DNA of 64,000 nt from Cytobacillus oceanisediminis 2691 (GTDB lineage Bacteria > Bacillota > Bacilli > Bacillales > Cytobacillaceae). Below the pieces are notes generated by a model that searched no databases, had not been told where the DNA came from, and worked only from the letters and a program-made list of their open reading frames with translations. Positions within the stretch are counted from its first letter, which is position 1. Every line of letters starts with the position of its first letter. The stretch lies in the NCBI RefSeq assembly GCF_007678455.1, contig NZ_VEEP01000001.1:620001-684000 (forward strand), given 5' to 3'. Shown here piece after piece: positions 37,015-48,570 of the stretch. A program made the translations under genes and the position numbers.

Positions 37015-37051
37015 CTTCCTGCCTGGGATTCATCGGGCAGGAAGATTTTTT
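37015..37051 (+). terminator. Intrinsic terminator after rasP
   Basis: CTTCCTGCC (37015-37023) pairs with GGCAGGAAG (37036-37044), 12-nt loop, followed by ATTTTTTC. It lies 22 bp after the rasP stop codon. Confidence 0.8.
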
Positions 37052-37088
37052 CAAAAGATATGAAATTATCATAATGAGGTGTTAATCA

Positions 37089-38792
37089 ATGAAGCAAAGT
37101 ATGTCGCTTATTCCTACTTTAAGAGAAGTACCAGCTGACGCAGATGTAAAAAGCCATCAGCTTTTGCTAAGAGCCGGCTTCATCCGTCAAAATGCTAGCG
37201 GTATCTATACATACATGCCTTTAGGACGAAAGGTCCTGCAAAAAGTAGAGGCAATCATCAGGGAAGAAATGAATCATGCCGGTGCGGCAGAGTTATTCAT
37301 GCCTGCACTTCAGCAAGCGGAACTCTGGCAGGAATCCGGCCGCTGGTATTCTTATGGACCAGAGCTAATGAGACTGAAGGACAGGAATGATCGTGAGTTT
37401 GCCCTCGGTGCGACTCATGAAGAGGTCATCACCAGCATTGTGCGTGATGAAGTAAAGTCTTATAAGCGCCTGCCGCTGACACTTTACCAGATCCAAACGA
37501 AATTCCGCGATGAAAAGCGCCCAAGATTCGGACTCCTTCGCGGCCGCGAATTCATCATGAAGGATGCGTATTCTTTCCATGCCACCCAGGAGAGTCTGGA
37601 TGAGGTATATGAACGCATTTTCCAGGCGTATTCCAATGTGTTCCGGAGGTGTGGGTTGAATTTCCGTGCGGTCATTGCTGATTCGGGAGCAATGGGAGGA
37701 AAGGACACACACGAGTTCATGGTTCTTTCAGATATTGGAGAGGATACCATTGCCTACTCTGATACGTCTGATTTTGCTGCAAACATTGAAATGGCTCCAG
37801 TCACTGCAGTGTACGAAAAGAGCGGCGAACCGGCTAAGGAACTGGAAAAAGTCCACACAGAAAGCAAGAAGACAATCGAAGAAGTTTCAAGCTTCCTGAA
37901 TGTCGAAGAAAAAGACTGCATCAAGTCACTTCTGTTCAAAGTAGATGATCGCTTTGTACTTGTTTTAGTACGTGGCGACCATGAAGTGAACGATATCAAG
38001 CTTAAAAATTATTATGGAGCTGCTATCGTTGAATTAGCAGATACCAATACAACTAAAGAAGTACTTGGCTGCTCTGTTGGCTCCCTGGGACCAATCGGAG
38101 TGGATGGCGTAGAGGTGCTTGCAGACCATGCTGTTGAAGCAATTGTCAACGGTGTCTGCGGTGCCAATGAAGAAGATTACCATTATACAAATGTAAACCC
38201 TGAACGTGATTTCAAGGTTACAGCCTACACTGATCTTCGTTTTATTAAAGAAGGAGATCCATCACCTGATGGGCAGGGGACGATCGTTTTTGCAAAAGGA
38301 ATCGAAGTAGGACATGTATTCAAGCTTGGCACAAGGTATAGTGAATCAATGAATGCTGAAATCCTTGATGAAAATGGAAGGTCCAAGCCGATGATCATGG
38401 GTTGCTATGGTATCGGGGTATCCCGTACAATGGCAGCAGTTGCAGAACAATTCAATGATGAGAACGGACTAGTATGGCCAACGAATATTTCTCCATTCGA
38501 TGTCCATCTCATTGCTGTGAACATGAAAGACAGTGCCCAGGCAGACCTGGCTGAAGAACTGTATTCCAGCCTGCAGCAAGCTGGAATGGAAATCCTGCTG
38601 GACGACCGACAGGAACGCCCAGGAGTGAAGTTCGCTGATTCGGACCTCATTGGTTTGCCTGTAAGAGTCACCGTCGGCAAGAAAGCCAGTGAAGGAATCG
38701 TCGAAGTGAAAATCCGTAAAAATGGAGAAATGCAGGAAGTACACAAAGATGACCTGGCGGATACGCTGAAAAACATTTTGAAAGAACTATAA
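37089..38792 (+). CDS. proS: Prolyl-tRNA synthetase
   Basis: Class II bacterial-type ProRS with the inserted editing domain. 567 aa. Motif 1 region near [20 protein letters not shown], motif 2 [20 protein letters not shown], motif 3 [18 protein letters not shown]; the insertion (about residues 225-390) is the YbaK-like editing domain that clears Ala-tRNA(Pro). The 37-bp interval between the rasP terminator and ATG 37089 is too short for a T-box, so no T-box control is seen. Confidence 0.98.
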   Translation: MKQSMSLIPTLREVPADADVKSHQLLLRAGFIRQNASGIYTYMPLGRKVLQKVEAIIREEMNHAGAAELFMPALQQAELWQESGRWYSYGPELMRLKDRNDREFALGATHEEVITSIVRDEVKSYKRLPLTLYQIQTKFRDEKRPRFGLLRGREFIMKDAYSFHATQESLDEVYERIFQAYSNVFRRCGLNFRAVIADSGAMGGKDTHEFMVLSDIGEDTIAYSDTSDFAANIEMAPVTAVYEKSGEPAKELEKVHTESKKTIEEVSSFLNVEEKDCIKSLLFKVDDRFVLVLVRGDHEVNDIKLKNYYGAAIVELADTNTTKEVLGCSVGSLGPIGVDGVEVLADHAVEAIVNGVCGANEEDYHYTNVNPERDFKVTAYTDLRFIKEGDPSPDGQGTIVFAKGIEVGHVFKLGTRYSESMNAEILDENGRSKPMIMGCYGIGVSRTMAAVAEQFNDENGLVWPTNISPFDVHLIAVNMKDSAQADLAEELYSSLQQAGMEILLDDRQERPGVKFADSDLIGLPVRVTVGKKASEGIVEVKIRKNGEMQEVHKDDLADTLKNILKEL

Positions 38793-38796
38793 TCAG

Positions 38797-38827
38797 AAGG
38801 CGGATCCTTTTCAGGGTCCGCTTTTTT
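38797..38827 (+). terminator. Intrinsic terminator after proS
   Basis: GCGGATCC (38800-38807) pairs with GGGTCCGC (38814-38821), flanked by AAG and a TTTTTT run. It ends transcription 4 bp after the proS stop codon. Confidence 0.85.
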
Positions 38828-38855
38828 CATTACACGCAGATAATTATATTTTTAT

Positions 38856-39103
38856 TGTGATTGGAGTGGAAGGCGGTAGACTCCTCCGAAAATGCTAACG
38901 CATTTTCATCGTGAGTGGGCAGGTTCAGGAACCTTCTCAATGTCCTGTGGGATCAGCTTGACAGGTGAGACCCCGCAGACGCCAACGGCGGCGAGGAGGC
39001 TCACCGCCAGCCCCAAGAAAGAATTGCTTATGAAAAAGACAGCAGATAGTCTTTTTCATATTCTTCCACCGGAAAGCGAAGCGCCTGAAACGGAAATCAA
39101 CAG
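38856..39103 (+). repeat. Bacillaceae dispersed repeat element with inserted hairpins
   Basis: This stretch resembles a non-coding repeat I recall from many Bacillaceae genomes: GTGATTGGAGTGGAAGGCG on the left (38857-38875), GACAGGTGAGACCCCGCAGA in the centre (38960-38979), GCGAGGAGGCTCACCGCC (38991-39008), and GGAAAGCGAAGCGCC with GGAAATCAAC at the right (to 39101). The two ends are imperfectly complementary. Three extra inverted repeats interrupt it: GAAAATGC/GCATTTTC (38888-38907), AGGTTC/GAACCT (38921-38934), and ATGAAAAAGAC/GTCTTTTTCAT (39030-39059). An open frame across it (38892-39170) is not gene-like. Confidence 0.7.
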
Positions 39104-39236
39104 CCCACTTCCCAACTCGAATAAGTGGAAAAAGGTTAATTTTGTCTTGATTTTAACCACTCGAGATTAGTTGTCAGGAATGTATTGATTAATCGAAATG
39201 GAAATATCAAACACAGGTAACGGCACAACCATTTTA

Positions 39237-39245
39237 TGTTATAAT
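39237..39245 (+). promoter_or_regulatory. Extended -10 promoter for polC
   Basis: TGT followed by a consensus TATAAT (39240-39245), about 100 bp before polC. The -35 position (39217-39222, GTAACG) is poor, as is common for extended -10 promoters. Confidence 0.5.
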
Positions 39246-39348
39246 AACCTTTGCTATTAAACACTTAATATAAAACTAGAACAGTTTCCAACGGGCCATT
39301 TTGCCCGATAGATAGAATTCAAGCTTTTCAGATGGGAGAGAAATAAAC

Positions 39349-42300
39349 ATGAGTGATCTTTCGTCAGGGAAAAAAGAAAGGTTTCAGCTCCTGCTGCAGC
39401 AGCTGCAGCTTACAGAAGATGCCATTGTCACCTATTTTCAAAATGCTGAAATTGACAGGGTCATAATTGAAAAGCAGGCAAGGAAATGGCATTTCTTTTT
39501 CCAGTTTGAAAGAATCATTCCTTGTCAGCTTTTTAGCAGCTTCGCAGAAAAACTCGAACAGACTTTTTCACATATTGCAAAAATATCCTACTCGGTGAAA
39601 GTGCTGGAGCAAGCAATCAGCGAACAGCAAATCCTTGATTACTGGAAGATGTGCATCAAGGAAATCGATGGTATAGCACCTCCGTTGTTGAAACTTCTGA
39701 ATGAACAGGTACCGAAAGTACAGGGGACAAAAATCATTCTAACAGCCAGGAATGAAGCAGAGGGACTTGCTCTTAAAAGGAAATACGGAGTCATTATTGC
39801 TGAGATCTACCAGGGTTTCGGTTTTCCGCCATTGTCGATCGATACTGTCGTCAGTGAAGAGAGTACTTCTGATGAATATGAAAAGTTCATCAAGGCAAAG
39901 GAGAAGGAAGACCAGGAACGCGGATTGATGGCGATGATTGAAATGCAGAAGAAGGAAGCAGAAAAAGCTCAGGGTGATGGACCAGCTCAGGATGGGCCAG
40001 TAACCATCGGCCTGACAATCAAAGATGATGCTGATTTCCGCAAGCTTGAAGACATCGTTGATGAAGAGCGCCGCGTAGCCGTGGAGGGATATGTTTTCTT
40101 TGCTGAGACAAAAGAGCTTCGCAGCGGCAGGACGCTTCTGACTTTCAAGATTACCGATTACACCAGCTCCATCATGGTAAAAATGTTCTCTCGAGATAAG
40201 GAAGACGCTGCTATTTACCAGCGCATATCAAAAGGAATGTGGCTAAAGGTAAGAGGAAGCATCCAGAACGACACCTTTGTTCGCGATCTAGTCATGATTG
40301 GAAATGACGTGAATGAAATCAAACCTAAAGGAAGAATCGATTCTGCGCCAGAAGGCGAAAAAAGAGTCGAGCTTCACCTTCACAGTCCAATGAGCCAGAT
40401 GGATGCTGTGACTCCTGTAAGCGCACTGGTCGCCCAGGCAGCAAAGTGGGGACACAAGGCTGTTGCGATTACAGACCATGCAGTCGTCCAGTCTTACCCG
40501 GAGGCATATGGTGCCGGGAAGAAAAATGATATCAAAATTCTTTATGGTGTAGAAATCAACCTCGTGGATGATGGGGTGCCGATTGCCTATAATGACGCTC
40601 ATCGAGTCCTTGCTGATGATACGTATGTTGTTTTTGACGTCGAAACAACTGGTCTGTCAGCTGTATATGATACGATCATTGAACTTGCCGCTGTCAAAAT
40701 ACGCGGCGGTGAAATCATTGACCGGTTCGAATCGTTCGCAAACCCGCACCATCGGTTGTCGGCCACGACAATTAACCTGACCGGCATTACGGATGATATG
40801 GTCCGAAATGCACCAGAGATAAGTGAAGTCCTGCAAAAGTTCCATGATTGGACAGCAGACAGTGTTCTTGTTGCCCACAACGCATCATTCGATATGGGCT
40901 TCCTGAATGTCGGCTATAAAAAGATTGGGATAGGAAAAGCTCCAAATCCGGTAATCGATACACTGGAATTAGGCCGCTTCCTGTACCCTGATATGAAGAA
41001 CCACAGATTGAATACCCTTGCGAAAAAGTTCGATATTGAATTGACACAGCATCACCGTGCCATTTATGATGCCGAAGCGACTGGGTACCTATTGTTGAAA
41101 ATGCTGAAGGATGCCGCTGAAAAGGGACTGGAATACCATGACCAGCTTAATGATAATATGGGGCAAGGGAAAGCTTTCCAGAGAGCGCGTCCATATCACG
41201 CTACTTTGATGGCTAAAAATGAAGTCGGTTTGAAAAACATCTTTAAGCTTGTTTCGATTTCTCATATTGATTACTTTTACAGAGTGCCAAGAATTCCGCG
41301 TTCTTTGCTGAATAAGCATCGCGAAGGGATCCTGATTGGTTCCGGATGCGACAAAGGGGAAGTTTTTGAAGGCATGATGCAAAAAGGACCAGAAGAGGTC
41401 GAAGAGGCAGCGCAGTTCTATGACTATCTTGAAGTCCACCCAAAAGCGGTTTATGCCCACTTGCTTGAGCTGGAATTAGTCCGGGATCAGAAAGCGCTTG
41501 AGGATATCATTAACAATATCGTCAAGCTTGGAGAGAAGCTGGACTTGCCAGTGGTGGCTACAGGAAATGTACACTATTTGAATGAGAATGATAAGATATA
41601 CCGCAAAATCCTGGTCAATTCCCAGGGTGGTGCCAATCCGCTGAACCGCCATGAGCTTCCTGACGTGCATTTCAGGACCACAAATGAAATGCTAGACGCC
41701 TTTAAGTTTCTGGGAGAGGAAAAAGCGAAAGAAATTGTCGTTGAAAATTCGAATAAGATTGCTGACATGATCGATGCCATCAAACCAATCAAAGACGATC
41801 TTTACACGCCGAAAATTGAAGGCGCCGATGAAGAAATGCGCAGCATGAGTTATGGGATGGCCCGAAGCATCTATGGGGACGACCTTCCAGAAATCGTAGA
41901 GGCGCGCCTTGAAAAAGAACTGAAGAGTATCATAGATAATGGATTTGCTGTTATCTATCTGATTTCTCACAAACTAGTTAAAAAGTCACTGGATGACGGC
42001 TATCTTGTAGGTTCGCGTGGATCGGTCGGATCTTCCTTCGTTGCAACGATGACGGAAATCACCGAGGTCAATCCGCTTCCTCCGCACTATGTATGCCCTA
42101 AGTGCAAAAAATCAGAGTTCTTCAATGATGGGTCCGTCGGTTCAGGTTTTGACCTTCCTGACAAAGATTGTCCTGATTGCGGAATTAAATATAAAAAAGA
42201 CGGCCATGATATTCCGTTTGAAACTTTCCTCGGATTTAAAGGAGACAAGGTTCCCGATATCGACTTGAACTTCTCAGGTGAATACCAGCCGCGCGCCCAT

Positions 42301-43674
42301 AACTACACAAAGGTATTGTTCGGTGAAGATTATGTTTATCGTGCCGGAACAATCGGTACCGTTGCCGATAAAACCGCTTATGGTTATGTAAAAGGCTATC
42401 AGGGTGACAATAACCTTAATCTGAGAGGGGCAGAAATTGACCGCCTTGCATCTGGCTGTACGGGTGTCAAACGTACAACCGGACAGCACCCTGGCGGCAT
42501 CATCGTAGTGCCGGATTACATGGATATTTTTGATTTTTCGCCGATCCAGTTTCCGGCAGACAGCAGCACTTCCGAATGGAAAACAACCCACTTTGATTTC
42601 CATTCGATTCACGATAACTTGTTAAAGCTGGATATTCTCGGTCACGATGATCCGACGGTAATCAGGATGCTGCAGGATTTAAGCGGGATCGATCCCAAGA
42701 CAATCCCGACTGATGACCCTGAAGTGATGAAGATTTTCAGCGGCACAGAGTCATTGGGAGTGACAGAGGAACAAATCATGTCCAAGACTGGGTCATTGGG
42801 AATACCGGAATTCGGTACACGATTTGTACGCCAGATGCTTGAAGACACGAAGCCAACGACATTCTCTGAGCTTGTCCAGATTTCAGGACTTTCACATGGA
42901 ACGGACGTTTGGCTCGGCAATGCCCAGGAATTGATCCATAACAATATTTGTAACCTTAGTGAGGTAATCGGCTGCCGTGATGATATCATGGTATACCTGA
43001 TCTATCAGGGACTTGAGCCGGCATTCGCGTTTAAAATCATGGAATCCGTCCGTAAAGGTAAAGGCCTGACAGATGAAATGGAAGAGGAAATGCGGAAAAA
43101 TAAGGTTCCTGAATGGTATATTGATTCTTGTAAAAAAATCAAGTACATGTTCCCTAAAGCTCACGCGGCTGCCTACGTTTTGATGGCTGTAAGGATCGCG
43201 TATTTCAAAGTGCACCATCCGCTCATGTACTATGCAGCATACTTCACGGTCAGGGCAGATGATTTCGATGTAGACGCTATGGTCCGTGGATCTGAAAGTA
43301 TCCGTGCCGTCATCGAGGAAATCAACGTTAAGGGGCTTGATGCTTCCACAAAAGAGAAGAACTTGATGACCGTCATGGAACTAGCACTTGAAATGTGCGA
43401 GCGAGGTTTTGGATTCGCAAAAGTAGATTTGTACAAATCGAGTGCGACAGAATTCATCATTGAAGGCGATAAATTGATTCCGCCATTCAATGCGATTCCA
43501 GGACTTGGTACAAACGCTGCAATCAATATCGTCAATGCGCGTGAACAGGGAGAGTTCCTTTCTAAAGAAGACCTCCAGCAACGGGGGAAAATTTCAAAAA
43601 CAATCCTGGAATATCTCGACAATCATGGCTGCCTGGAAGGAATGCCCGACCAGAACCAATTGTCATTATTCTAA
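39349..43674 (+). CDS. polC: DNA polymerase III alpha subunit, PolC type
   Basis: Replicative polymerase of low-GC Gram-positives with built-in proofreading. 1441 aa. Domains in order: N-terminal region, OB domain near residues 225-325, PHP domain from about 335 ([18 protein letters not shown]), a DnaQ-like 3'-5' exonuclease inserted at about 426-600 ([20 protein letters not shown]), PHP remainder, the palm with a four-Cys zinc finger near residues 914-945 (CPKCKK and CPDCG), and [15 protein letters not shown] near 966, then fingers and the C-terminal beta-clamp-binding end (DQNQLSLF). A terminator follows. Confidence 0.99.
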   Translation: MSDLSSGKKERFQLLLQQLQLTEDAIVTYFQNAEIDRVIIEKQARKWHFFFQFERIIPCQLFSSFAEKLEQTFSHIAKISYSVKVLEQAISEQQILDYWKMCIKEIDGIAPPLLKLLNEQVPKVQGTKIILTARNEAEGLALKRKYGVIIAEIYQGFGFPPLSIDTVVSEESTSDEYEKFIKAKEKEDQERGLMAMIEMQKKEAEKAQGDGPAQDGPVTIGLTIKDDADFRKLEDIVDEERRVAVEGYVFFAETKELRSGRTLLTFKITDYTSSIMVKMFSRDKEDAAIYQRISKGMWLKVRGSIQNDTFVRDLVMIGNDVNEIKPKGRIDSAPEGEKRVELHLHSPMSQMDAVTPVSALVAQAAKWGHKAVAITDHAVVQSYPEAYGAGKKNDIKILYGVEINLVDDGVPIAYNDAHRVLADDTYVVFDVETTGLSAVYDTIIELAAVKIRGGEIIDRFESFANPHHRLSATTINLTGITDDMVRNAPEISEVLQKFHDWTADSVLVAHNASFDMGFLNVGYKKIGIGKAPNPVIDTLELGRFLYPDMKNHRLNTLAKKFDIELTQHHRAIYDAEATGYLLLKMLKDAAEKGLEYHDQLNDNMGQGKAFQRARPYHATLMAKNEVGLKNIFKLVSISHIDYFYRVPRIPRSLLNKHREGILIGSGCDKGEVFEGMMQKGPEEVEEAAQFYDYLEVHPKAVYAHLLELELVRDQKALEDIINNIVKLGEKLDLPVVATGNVHYLNENDKIYRKILVNSQGGANPLNRHELPDVHFRTTNEMLDAFKFLGEEKAKEIVVENSNKIADMIDAIKPIKDDLYTPKIEGADEEMRSMSYGMARSIYGDDLPEIVEARLEKELKSIIDNGFAVIYLISHKLVKKSLDDGYLVGSRGSVGSSFVATMTEITEVNPLPPHYVCPKCKKSEFFNDGSVGSGFDLPDKDCPDCGIKYKKDGHDIPFETFLGFKGDKVPDIDLNFSGEYQPRAHNYTKVLFGEDYVYRAGTIGTVADKTAYGYVKGYQGDNNLNLRGAEIDRLASGCTGVKRTTGQHPGGIIVVPDYMDIFDFSPIQFPADSSTSEWKTTHFDFHSIHDNLLKLDILGHDDPTVIRMLQDLSGIDPKTIPTDDPEVMKIFSGTESLGVTEEQIMSKTGSLGIPEFGTRFVRQMLEDTKPTTFSELVQISGLSHGTDVWLGNAQELIHNNICNLSEVIGCRDDIMVYLIYQGLEPAFAFKIMESVRKGKGLTDEMEEEMRKNKVPEWYIDSCKKIKYMFPKAHAAAYVLMAVRIAYFKVHHPLMYYAAYFTVRADDFDVDAMVRGSESIRAVIEEINVKGLDASTKEKNLMTVMELALEMCERGFGFAKVDLYKSSATEFIIEGDKLIPPFNAIPGLGTNAAINIVNAREQGEFLSKEDLQQRGKISKTILEYLDNHGCLEGMPDQNQLSLF

Positions 43675-43697
43675 AGCTGACTTACTAGTAATGAATA

Positions 43698-43728
43698 AAA
43701 TAGACTCCGTTTCCGGGGTCTATTTTTG
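43698..43728 (+). terminator. Intrinsic terminator after polC
   Basis: AAATAGACTCCG (43698-43709) pairs with CGGGGTCTATTT (43714-43725) over 12 bp with one G-U pair; loop TTTC; TT follows the arm. It separates polC from the rimP-nusA operon. Confidence 0.85.
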
Positions 43729-43781
43729 TTAGACAATAAACATGGCTAACTGCATGAAATCAACGTTGAGACACCCTTTAT

Positions 43782-43810
43782 TTGCAATAAATATCTGGTT
43801 ATGTTATATT
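43782..43810 (+). promoter_or_regulatory. Sigma-A promoter for the rimP-nusA-infB operon
   Basis: TTGCAA (43782-43787), 17-bp spacer, TATATT (43805-43810) with TGT directly before it (extended -10). Transcription would start near 43817 and give a leader of about 125 nt with the hairpin at 43846-43865. Confidence 0.7.
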
Positions 43811-43845
43811 TTTATTGGAAATACTAAGGATAACTCTGGCAGAGG

Positions 43846-43877
43846 AGAGTGGGGCAACCCGCTCTTTCTTGTTTGTT
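43846..43877 (+). promoter_or_regulatory. Attenuator-like hairpin in the rimP-nusA leader
   Basis: AGAGTGGG (43846-43853) pairs with CCCGCTCT (43858-43865), 8 bp with one G-U, closed by a GCAA tetraloop, followed by an interrupted U-tract (TTCTTGTTTGTT). I recall that in B. subtilis nusA is autoregulated by NusA-dependent termination in the leader of this operon; a stable stem with a poor U-tract is what such a terminator looks like. Function here is inferred from position and form. Confidence 0.65.
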
Positions 43878-43943
43878 AAGCACTTTTTCGTGGGATGATA
43901 ACCAAAAAAGTATGAAGTCATGTTATGTCAAAGGAGGGATTTT

Positions 43944-44414
43944 ATGAGCAAGGTTACAGAAACAGTGGAAGAGCTAGTAACTCCCATCTTAAATGAAAAT
44001 AACTTGGAATTAGTAGACATTGAATACGTCAAAGAGGGAAAGAACTGGTTCCTGCGCGTATACATTGATAAGGACAACGGTATTGATATTGAGGAATGCG
44101 GCATCGTCAGTGAGCGCCTTAGCGAGAAGCTTGATGCCATTGATCCAATCCCGCATAACTACTTTTTGGAAGTTTCCTCACCAGGTGCAGAACGCCCTTT
44201 GAAAAAGGAAAAGGATTATCAAAAAGCCATCGGCAAAAATGTCTTTATAAAGACGTATGAACCAATAGATGGGGAAAAGGCATTTGAGGGGATCTTGACC
44301 GATTATAATGGTGAGACCGTAACTGTGGAAATGAAGATTAAAACCCGAAAGAAAACAGTTCAAATACCTTTTGATAAGATTGCCGGCGCAAGGCTTGCAG
44401 TCACTTTTTCATAA
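43944..44414 (+). CDS. rimP: Ribosome maturation factor RimP
   Basis: Needed for maturation of the 30S subunit. ATG 43944 ([19 protein letters not shown]) has AAAGGAGGGA 5 bp upstream; the ATG at 43920 precedes this site. 156 aa, as in B. subtilis. The two-domain fold is represented by [40 protein letters not shown] and a C-terminal SH3-like part ending [17 protein letters not shown]. Confidence 0.96.
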   Translation: MSKVTETVEELVTPILNENNLELVDIEYVKEGKNWFLRVYIDKDNGIDIEECGIVSERLSEKLDAIDPIPHNYFLEVSSPGAERPLKKEKDYQKAIGKNVFIKTYEPIDGEKAFEGILTDYNGETVTVEMKIKTRKKTVQIPFDKIAGARLAVTFS

Positions 44415-44534
44415 TCTGTCCAGAAATATCTTCAGTTAATTAATTTAAAGGCCAATTTGGGATTATTCTGGTTACATAGTTTCTGAAAAAAGCCTTAAAA
44501 AGATGGGTAGTTAAAAAAGGGGGATTTATATCTC

Positions 44535-45644
44535 ATGAGCAGCGAATTGTTGGATGCTCTTACAATTCTTGAAAAAGAAAAAGGGATTTCCAGGGACGTT
44601 TTAATTGACGCAATTGAAGCAGCACTTATTTCTGCGTACCGACGCAACTTTAATCAAGCCCAAAACGTTCGGATCGACTTGAATTTGGGAAATGGTTCAA
44701 TGCGTGTTTTTGCCAGAAAGGAAGTCGTTGATGAAGTCTTCGATCCGCGCCTGGAGATTTCACTGGAAGAGGCACAAAAAATCAATCCTAACTATGTGGT
44801 AGAAGATGTTGTCGAACTCGAGGTCACACCGAAGGACTTCGGCAGGATTGCTGCACAGACTGCCAAACAAGTTGTCACACAGCGTGTCCGTGAAGCTGAA
44901 AGAGGTATCATCTATTCAGAATTCATCGATCGTGAAGAGGATATCATGACAGGCATTGTCCAGCGTCAGGATCCAAAGTTCATCTATGTGAGCCTGGGTA
45001 AGATCGAGGCGATCCTGCCAGCGAATGAGCAGATGCCAAACGAACATTACAAGCCTCATGACCGCATCAAAGTTTTTATCACCAAGGTTGAAAAAACCAC
45101 TAAAGGTCCACAAATTTTCGTTTCCAGAACCCACCCGGGGCTGTTAAAGAGACTTTTCGAAATTGAAGTACCTGAAATCTATGACGGCACTGTTGAAATT
45201 AAGTCAGTTGCACGTGAAGCAGGAGACCGTTCAAAGATCTCTGTCCATTCTGATAATTCAGAGGTTGACCCAGTTGGTTCATGTGTCGGTCCACGCGGAA
45301 ATCGTGTTCAGGCTGTCGTCAATGAGCTTAAGGGCGAAAAAATCGATATCGTCAAATGGTCTGAGGATCCAGTTGTATTTGTTGCAAATGCATTGAGCCC
45401 TTCTAAAGTACTTGATGTCATTGTCAATGAAGAGGAAAAAGCAACAACGGTAATCGTTCCTGATTATCAGCTATCACTGGCGATTGGAAAACGCGGACAA
45501 AACGCGCGACTTGCCGCTAAGCTGACTGGATGGAAAATTGACATCAAGGCGGAAACTGAGGCGAGGGAGTCCGGGATTTATCCACGTGACAATGAGCCAT
45601 TATTATCTGCTGATGATGATTATGAAGATGAAGACATCGATTAA
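44535..45644 (+). CDS. nusA: Transcription termination/antitermination factor NusA
   Basis: RNA polymerase-binding factor controlling pausing and termination. 369 aa, Gram-positive length (no C-terminal acidic repeats). Domains: N-terminal RNAP-binding part ([20 protein letters not shown]), S1 near residues 133-200, KH1 ([20 protein letters not shown]), KH2 ([20 protein letters not shown]), and a short acidic tail. ATG 44535 follows AAAAAAGGGGGATTTAT. It may control its own operon through the leader hairpin at 43846-43865. Confidence 0.98.
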   Translation: MSSELLDALTILEKEKGISRDVLIDAIEAALISAYRRNFNQAQNVRIDLNLGNGSMRVFARKEVVDEVFDPRLEISLEEAQKINPNYVVEDVVELEVTPKDFGRIAAQTAKQVVTQRVREAERGIIYSEFIDREEDIMTGIVQRQDPKFIYVSLGKIEAILPANEQMPNEHYKPHDRIKVFITKVEKTTKGPQIFVSRTHPGLLKRLFEIEVPEIYDGTVEIKSVAREAGDRSKISVHSDNSEVDPVGSCVGPRGNRVQAVVNELKGEKIDIVKWSEDPVVFVANALSPSKVLDVIVNEEEKATTVIVPDYQLSLAIGKRGQNARLAAKLTGWKIDIKAETEARESGIYPRDNEPLLSADDDYEDEDID

Positions 45645-45660
45645 TGTGAGGTGAATGATC

Positions 45661-45942
45661 GTGAACAGCCGTAAAAAAGTTCCTATGCGAAAATGTGTCG
45701 CAACCGGTGAAATGAGACCGAAAAAAGAACTAGTTCGCATCGTTCGCTCTAAAGAAGGAGAAGTATCCGTTGACCTGACGGGGAAGAAATCAGGCCGTGG
45801 AGCTTATCTTTCAAAAGAAAAAGAAGCAGTGGAATTAGCAAGGAAACGAAATATATTGTCCAAGCAGCTTGAGACACAAGTGGACGATGCAATATATGAT
45901 GAGCTAAATGAACTCATCGAAAAGGAGAGCAGACGATCCTGA
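45661..45942 (+). CDS. ylxR: YlxR, RNA-binding DUF448 protein
   Basis: Small nucleic-acid-binding protein of the nusA operon, reported in B. subtilis to affect expression of metabolic genes and RNase P. I choose GTG 45661 ([18 protein letters not shown]), 6 bp after GAGGTGA; the ATG at 45655 abuts that site. 93 aa with the family signature [20 protein letters not shown] and [11 protein letters not shown]. It overlaps ylxQ by one base. Confidence 0.93.
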   Translation: MNSRKKVPMRKCVATGEMRPKKELVRIVRSKEGEVSVDLTGKKSGRGAYLSKEKEAVELARKRNILSKQLETQVDDAIYDELNELIEKESRRS

Positions 45943-46244
45943 TGAACTCTAATCAATGGATGTCACTGCTTGGTTTAGCCAATCGAGCGCGGAAAATTAT
46001 TTCAGGGGAAGAGCTTTCCGTCAAAGAAATCAGAAGCGGAAAAGCGAAACTCATTTTGCTTTCAGCGGATGCATCCGCAAATACTACAAAAAAGATTACC
46101 GACAAGTGTAAATCCTATAACGTTCCCTGCAAGATGGTTCCGGACAGGTTCCAGCTTGGCCAGGCGATTGGAAAGGATGCACGTGTTGTAGTAGCCCTGT
46201 TGGACGAGGGTTTTGCAAAAAAACTGTTGACGTTGCTCGATTAA
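45942..46244 (+). CDS. rplGA: YlxQ, L7Ae-family RNA-binding protein
   Basis: 100-aa member of the L7Ae/L30e fold, which binds kink-turn RNA. Family elements are [35 protein letters not shown] and [20 protein letters not shown]. It lies between ylxR and infB, its fixed place in Firmicutes. Its cellular target is not settled. Confidence 0.95.
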   Translation: MNSNQWMSLLGLANRARKIISGEELSVKEIRSGKAKLILLSADASANTTKKITDKCKSYNVPCKMVPDRFQLGQAIGKDARVVVALLDEGFAKKLLTLLD

Positions 46245-46263
46245 TTCTAGCGGGGGTGAAAAT

Positions 46264-48570
46264 ATGAGTAAAACACGCGTTTATGAATATGCAAAGAAGC
46301 ATAATTTATCGAGTAAAGACGTGATTATAAAATTAAAAGAAATGGACATTGAGGTTTCCAACCATATGACTGCAATGGAAGAGGAAACTGTCAAGAAGCT
46401 TGATGCGATCTACCAAAAGAAGGATGGTAATCAGCCAGCAAAGAAGCCGCAGCAAAACCAGCCAAAGGCTTCACAGGGCGACAATCAGGGCCAGAACCGC
46501 AACCAGGGACAACAAAAGCCAAACCAAGGCCAGAACCGCAATCAGGCCCAAAATCAACAAAGAAACAATAATGGACAGCAAAAACCGCAGCTTAAGACGA
46601 CTGCCAGCGCGTTTTCTGATGATGAGCGCCGTGCGACAACACCTGAAAAGGTAAAAACATCAGCAGCAGCTAAAAAGCCTGGTAATTCCCAGCCGTTCAA
46701 CAAAAACAATAAGAACAAACAAAACAACAACAACAACAGGAACAGAAACCAGCAGAACCAAAATAAAGGCAGACAGAACCAGCAGCAGGTGCAACAACAG
46801 CCGAAGAAGGTAAAAGAGCTTCCAGCAAAGATTACTTTCAGTGAATCCCTCACAGTAGCTGAACTGGCCAAGAAGCTGAACCGTGAGCCTTCAGAAATCA
46901 TCAAGAAGCTCTTCATGCTGGGTGTCATGGCAACAATCAACCAGGATCTTGATAAAGACGCGATCGAATTGATTGCAACTGACTATGGTGTTGAAGTAGA
47001 AGAGGAAATCAAGATCGATTCAACAGACCTTGAAGTATACTTCACTGAAGATGAGTCTGCAACACTAGTTGAGAGACCTTCAGTCGTTACGATCATGGGC
47101 CACGTTGACCATGGTAAAACAACGCTGCTAGACTCTATCCGTAATACTAAGGTGACTGCTGGCGAAGCTGGCGGAATCACTCAGCATATCGGTGCTTACC
47201 AGGTCGAAGATAATGGCAAGAAAATCACATTCCTTGACACACCAGGTCACGCGGCCTTCACAACCATGCGTGCCCGCGGTGCGAAAATTACGGATATCAC
47301 GATTCTCGTTGTTGCTGCTGATGACGGTGTAAAGCCACAGACAGTGGAAGCATTGAACCATGCAAAAGCGGCTGAAGTACCAATTATCGTTGCCGTGAAC
47401 AAGATGGATAAACCAGCTGCAAATCCTGATCGTGTAATGCAGGAATTGACAGAGTATGGCCTTGTACCTGAAGCATGGGGCGGGGATACAATCTTTGTAC
47501 CAATCTCGGCATTGACAGGTGAAGGGATCGACAGCTTACTTGAAATGATCCTTCTTGTAGGTGAAGTGGAAGAATACAAAGCAAATCCAAATAGAAATGC
47601 AATTGGTACTGTAATTGAAGCTCAGCTCGACAAAGGGCGCGGCTCTGTGGCGACATTGCTTGTCCAGAATGGTACTTTGAAAATCGGGGATCCGATCGTT
47701 GTTGGAAACACATTCGGACGTGTGCGTGCTATGGTGAACGACTTAGGACGTCGCGTTAAAGAAGCTGGCCCGTCTACTCCTGTTGAAATTACAGGTTTGA
47801 ATGATGTACCACAGGCGGGTGACCGCTTCGTTGTGTTCGAAGATGAAAAAACTGCACGCCAAATTGGCGAAACACGTTCACAGCAGGCATTGCAGGCACA
47901 GCGCAGCGAAAAAACACGCGTAAGTCTCGATACATTGTTTGAACATATGAAACAAGGGGAAATGAAAGACCTAAATCTAATTATTAAAGCCGACGTTCAA
48001 GGTTCAGTTGAAGCACTTGCTGCAGCATTGCAAAAACTGGAGGTTGAAGGTGTAAATGTAAGAATCATTCACACTGGTGTTGGTGCGATCAATGAGTCTG
48101 ACATCACCCTTGCAGCAGCTTCAAATGGTATCGTCATCGGTTTCAACGTCCGTCCGGACAATAACGCAAAACGTGCCGCAGATTCTGAAAGTGTCGATAT
48201 CCGACTTCACCGCATTATCTATAAGGTAATCGAAGAGATCGAATCAGCGATGAAGGGCATGCTTGATCCTGTTTATGCTGAAAAGGTCATTGGCCAGGCT
48301 GAAGTCCGCCAGACTTTCAAAGTATCAAAAATCGGAACAATTGCTGGCTCATATGTCACTGATGGTAAGATCACGCGTGACAGCGGCGTTCGTCTGATCC
48401 GTGACGGAGTCGTCATTTTTGAAGGGGAAGTCGATGCGCTGAAACGTTTCAAAGATGATGCCAAGGAAGTAGCGCAGGGTTATGAGTGCGGTATTACCAT
48501 TAAAAACTTCAATGACGTCAAGGAAGGCGATGTAATTGAAGCATATATCATGGAAGAAGTGGAACGTTAA
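46264..48570 (+). CDS. infB: Translation initiation factor IF-2
   Basis: GTPase that brings fMet-tRNA to the 30S subunit. 768 aa. An N-terminal IF2N domain ([20 protein letters not shown]), then a long Gln/Asn/Lys-rich linker (about residues 55-185), a second IF2N domain, and the G domain starting near residue 278 ([47 protein letters not shown]). Domains II-IV follow. An internal start producing a shorter isoform, known in other species, is possible. ylxP starts at the stop codon (TAATG). Confidence 0.99.
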   Translation: MSKTRVYEYAKKHNLSSKDVIIKLKEMDIEVSNHMTAMEEETVKKLDAIYQKKDGNQPAKKPQQNQPKASQGDNQGQNRNQGQQKPNQGQNRNQAQNQQRNNNGQQKPQLKTTASAFSDDERRATTPEKVKTSAAAKKPGNSQPFNKNNKNKQNNNNNRNRNQQNQNKGRQNQQQVQQQPKKVKELPAKITFSESLTVAELAKKLNREPSEIIKKLFMLGVMATINQDLDKDAIELIATDYGVEVEEEIKIDSTDLEVYFTEDESATLVERPSVVTIMGHVDHGKTTLLDSIRNTKVTAGEAGGITQHIGAYQVEDNGKKITFLDTPGHAAFTTMRARGAKITDITILVVAADDGVKPQTVEALNHAKAAEVPIIVAVNKMDKPAANPDRVMQELTEYGLVPEAWGGDTIFVPISALTGEGIDSLLEMILLVGEVEEYKANPNRNAIGTVIEAQLDKGRGSVATLLVQNGTLKIGDPIVVGNTFGRVRAMVNDLGRRVKEAGPSTPVEITGLNDVPQAGDRFVVFEDEKTARQIGETRSQQALQAQRSEKTRVSLDTLFEHMKQGEMKDLNLIIKADVQGSVEALAAALQKLEVEGVNVRIIHTGVGAINESDITLAAASNGIVIGFNVRPDNNAKRAADSESVDIRLHRIIYKVIEEIESAMKGMLDPVYAEKVIGQAEVRQTFKVSKIGTIAGSYVTDGKITRDSGVRLIRDGVVIFEGEVDALKRFKDDAKEVAQGYECGITIKNFNDVKEGDVIEAYIMEEVER

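Larger units (their letters stand above)
38828..39348 (+). other. Non-coding interval between proS and polC
   Basis: About 520 bp without a credible gene. From left to right it contains the dispersed repeat (38856-39103), an AT-rich stretch with no clear element (39104-39215), the extended -10 promoter at 39237-39245, and a short CGGGC/GCCCG hairpin in the presumed polC leader near 39292-39310. Confidence 0.6.

Noticed and set aside
37052-37088. T-box leader before proS
   Set aside because: Only 37 bp separate the rasP terminator from the proS start, far too short, and no T-box sequence is present.
38892-39170. 92-codon plus-strand open frame between proS and polC
   Set aside because: It runs through the dispersed repeat and its hairpins, has no ribosome-binding site and no family-like sequence.
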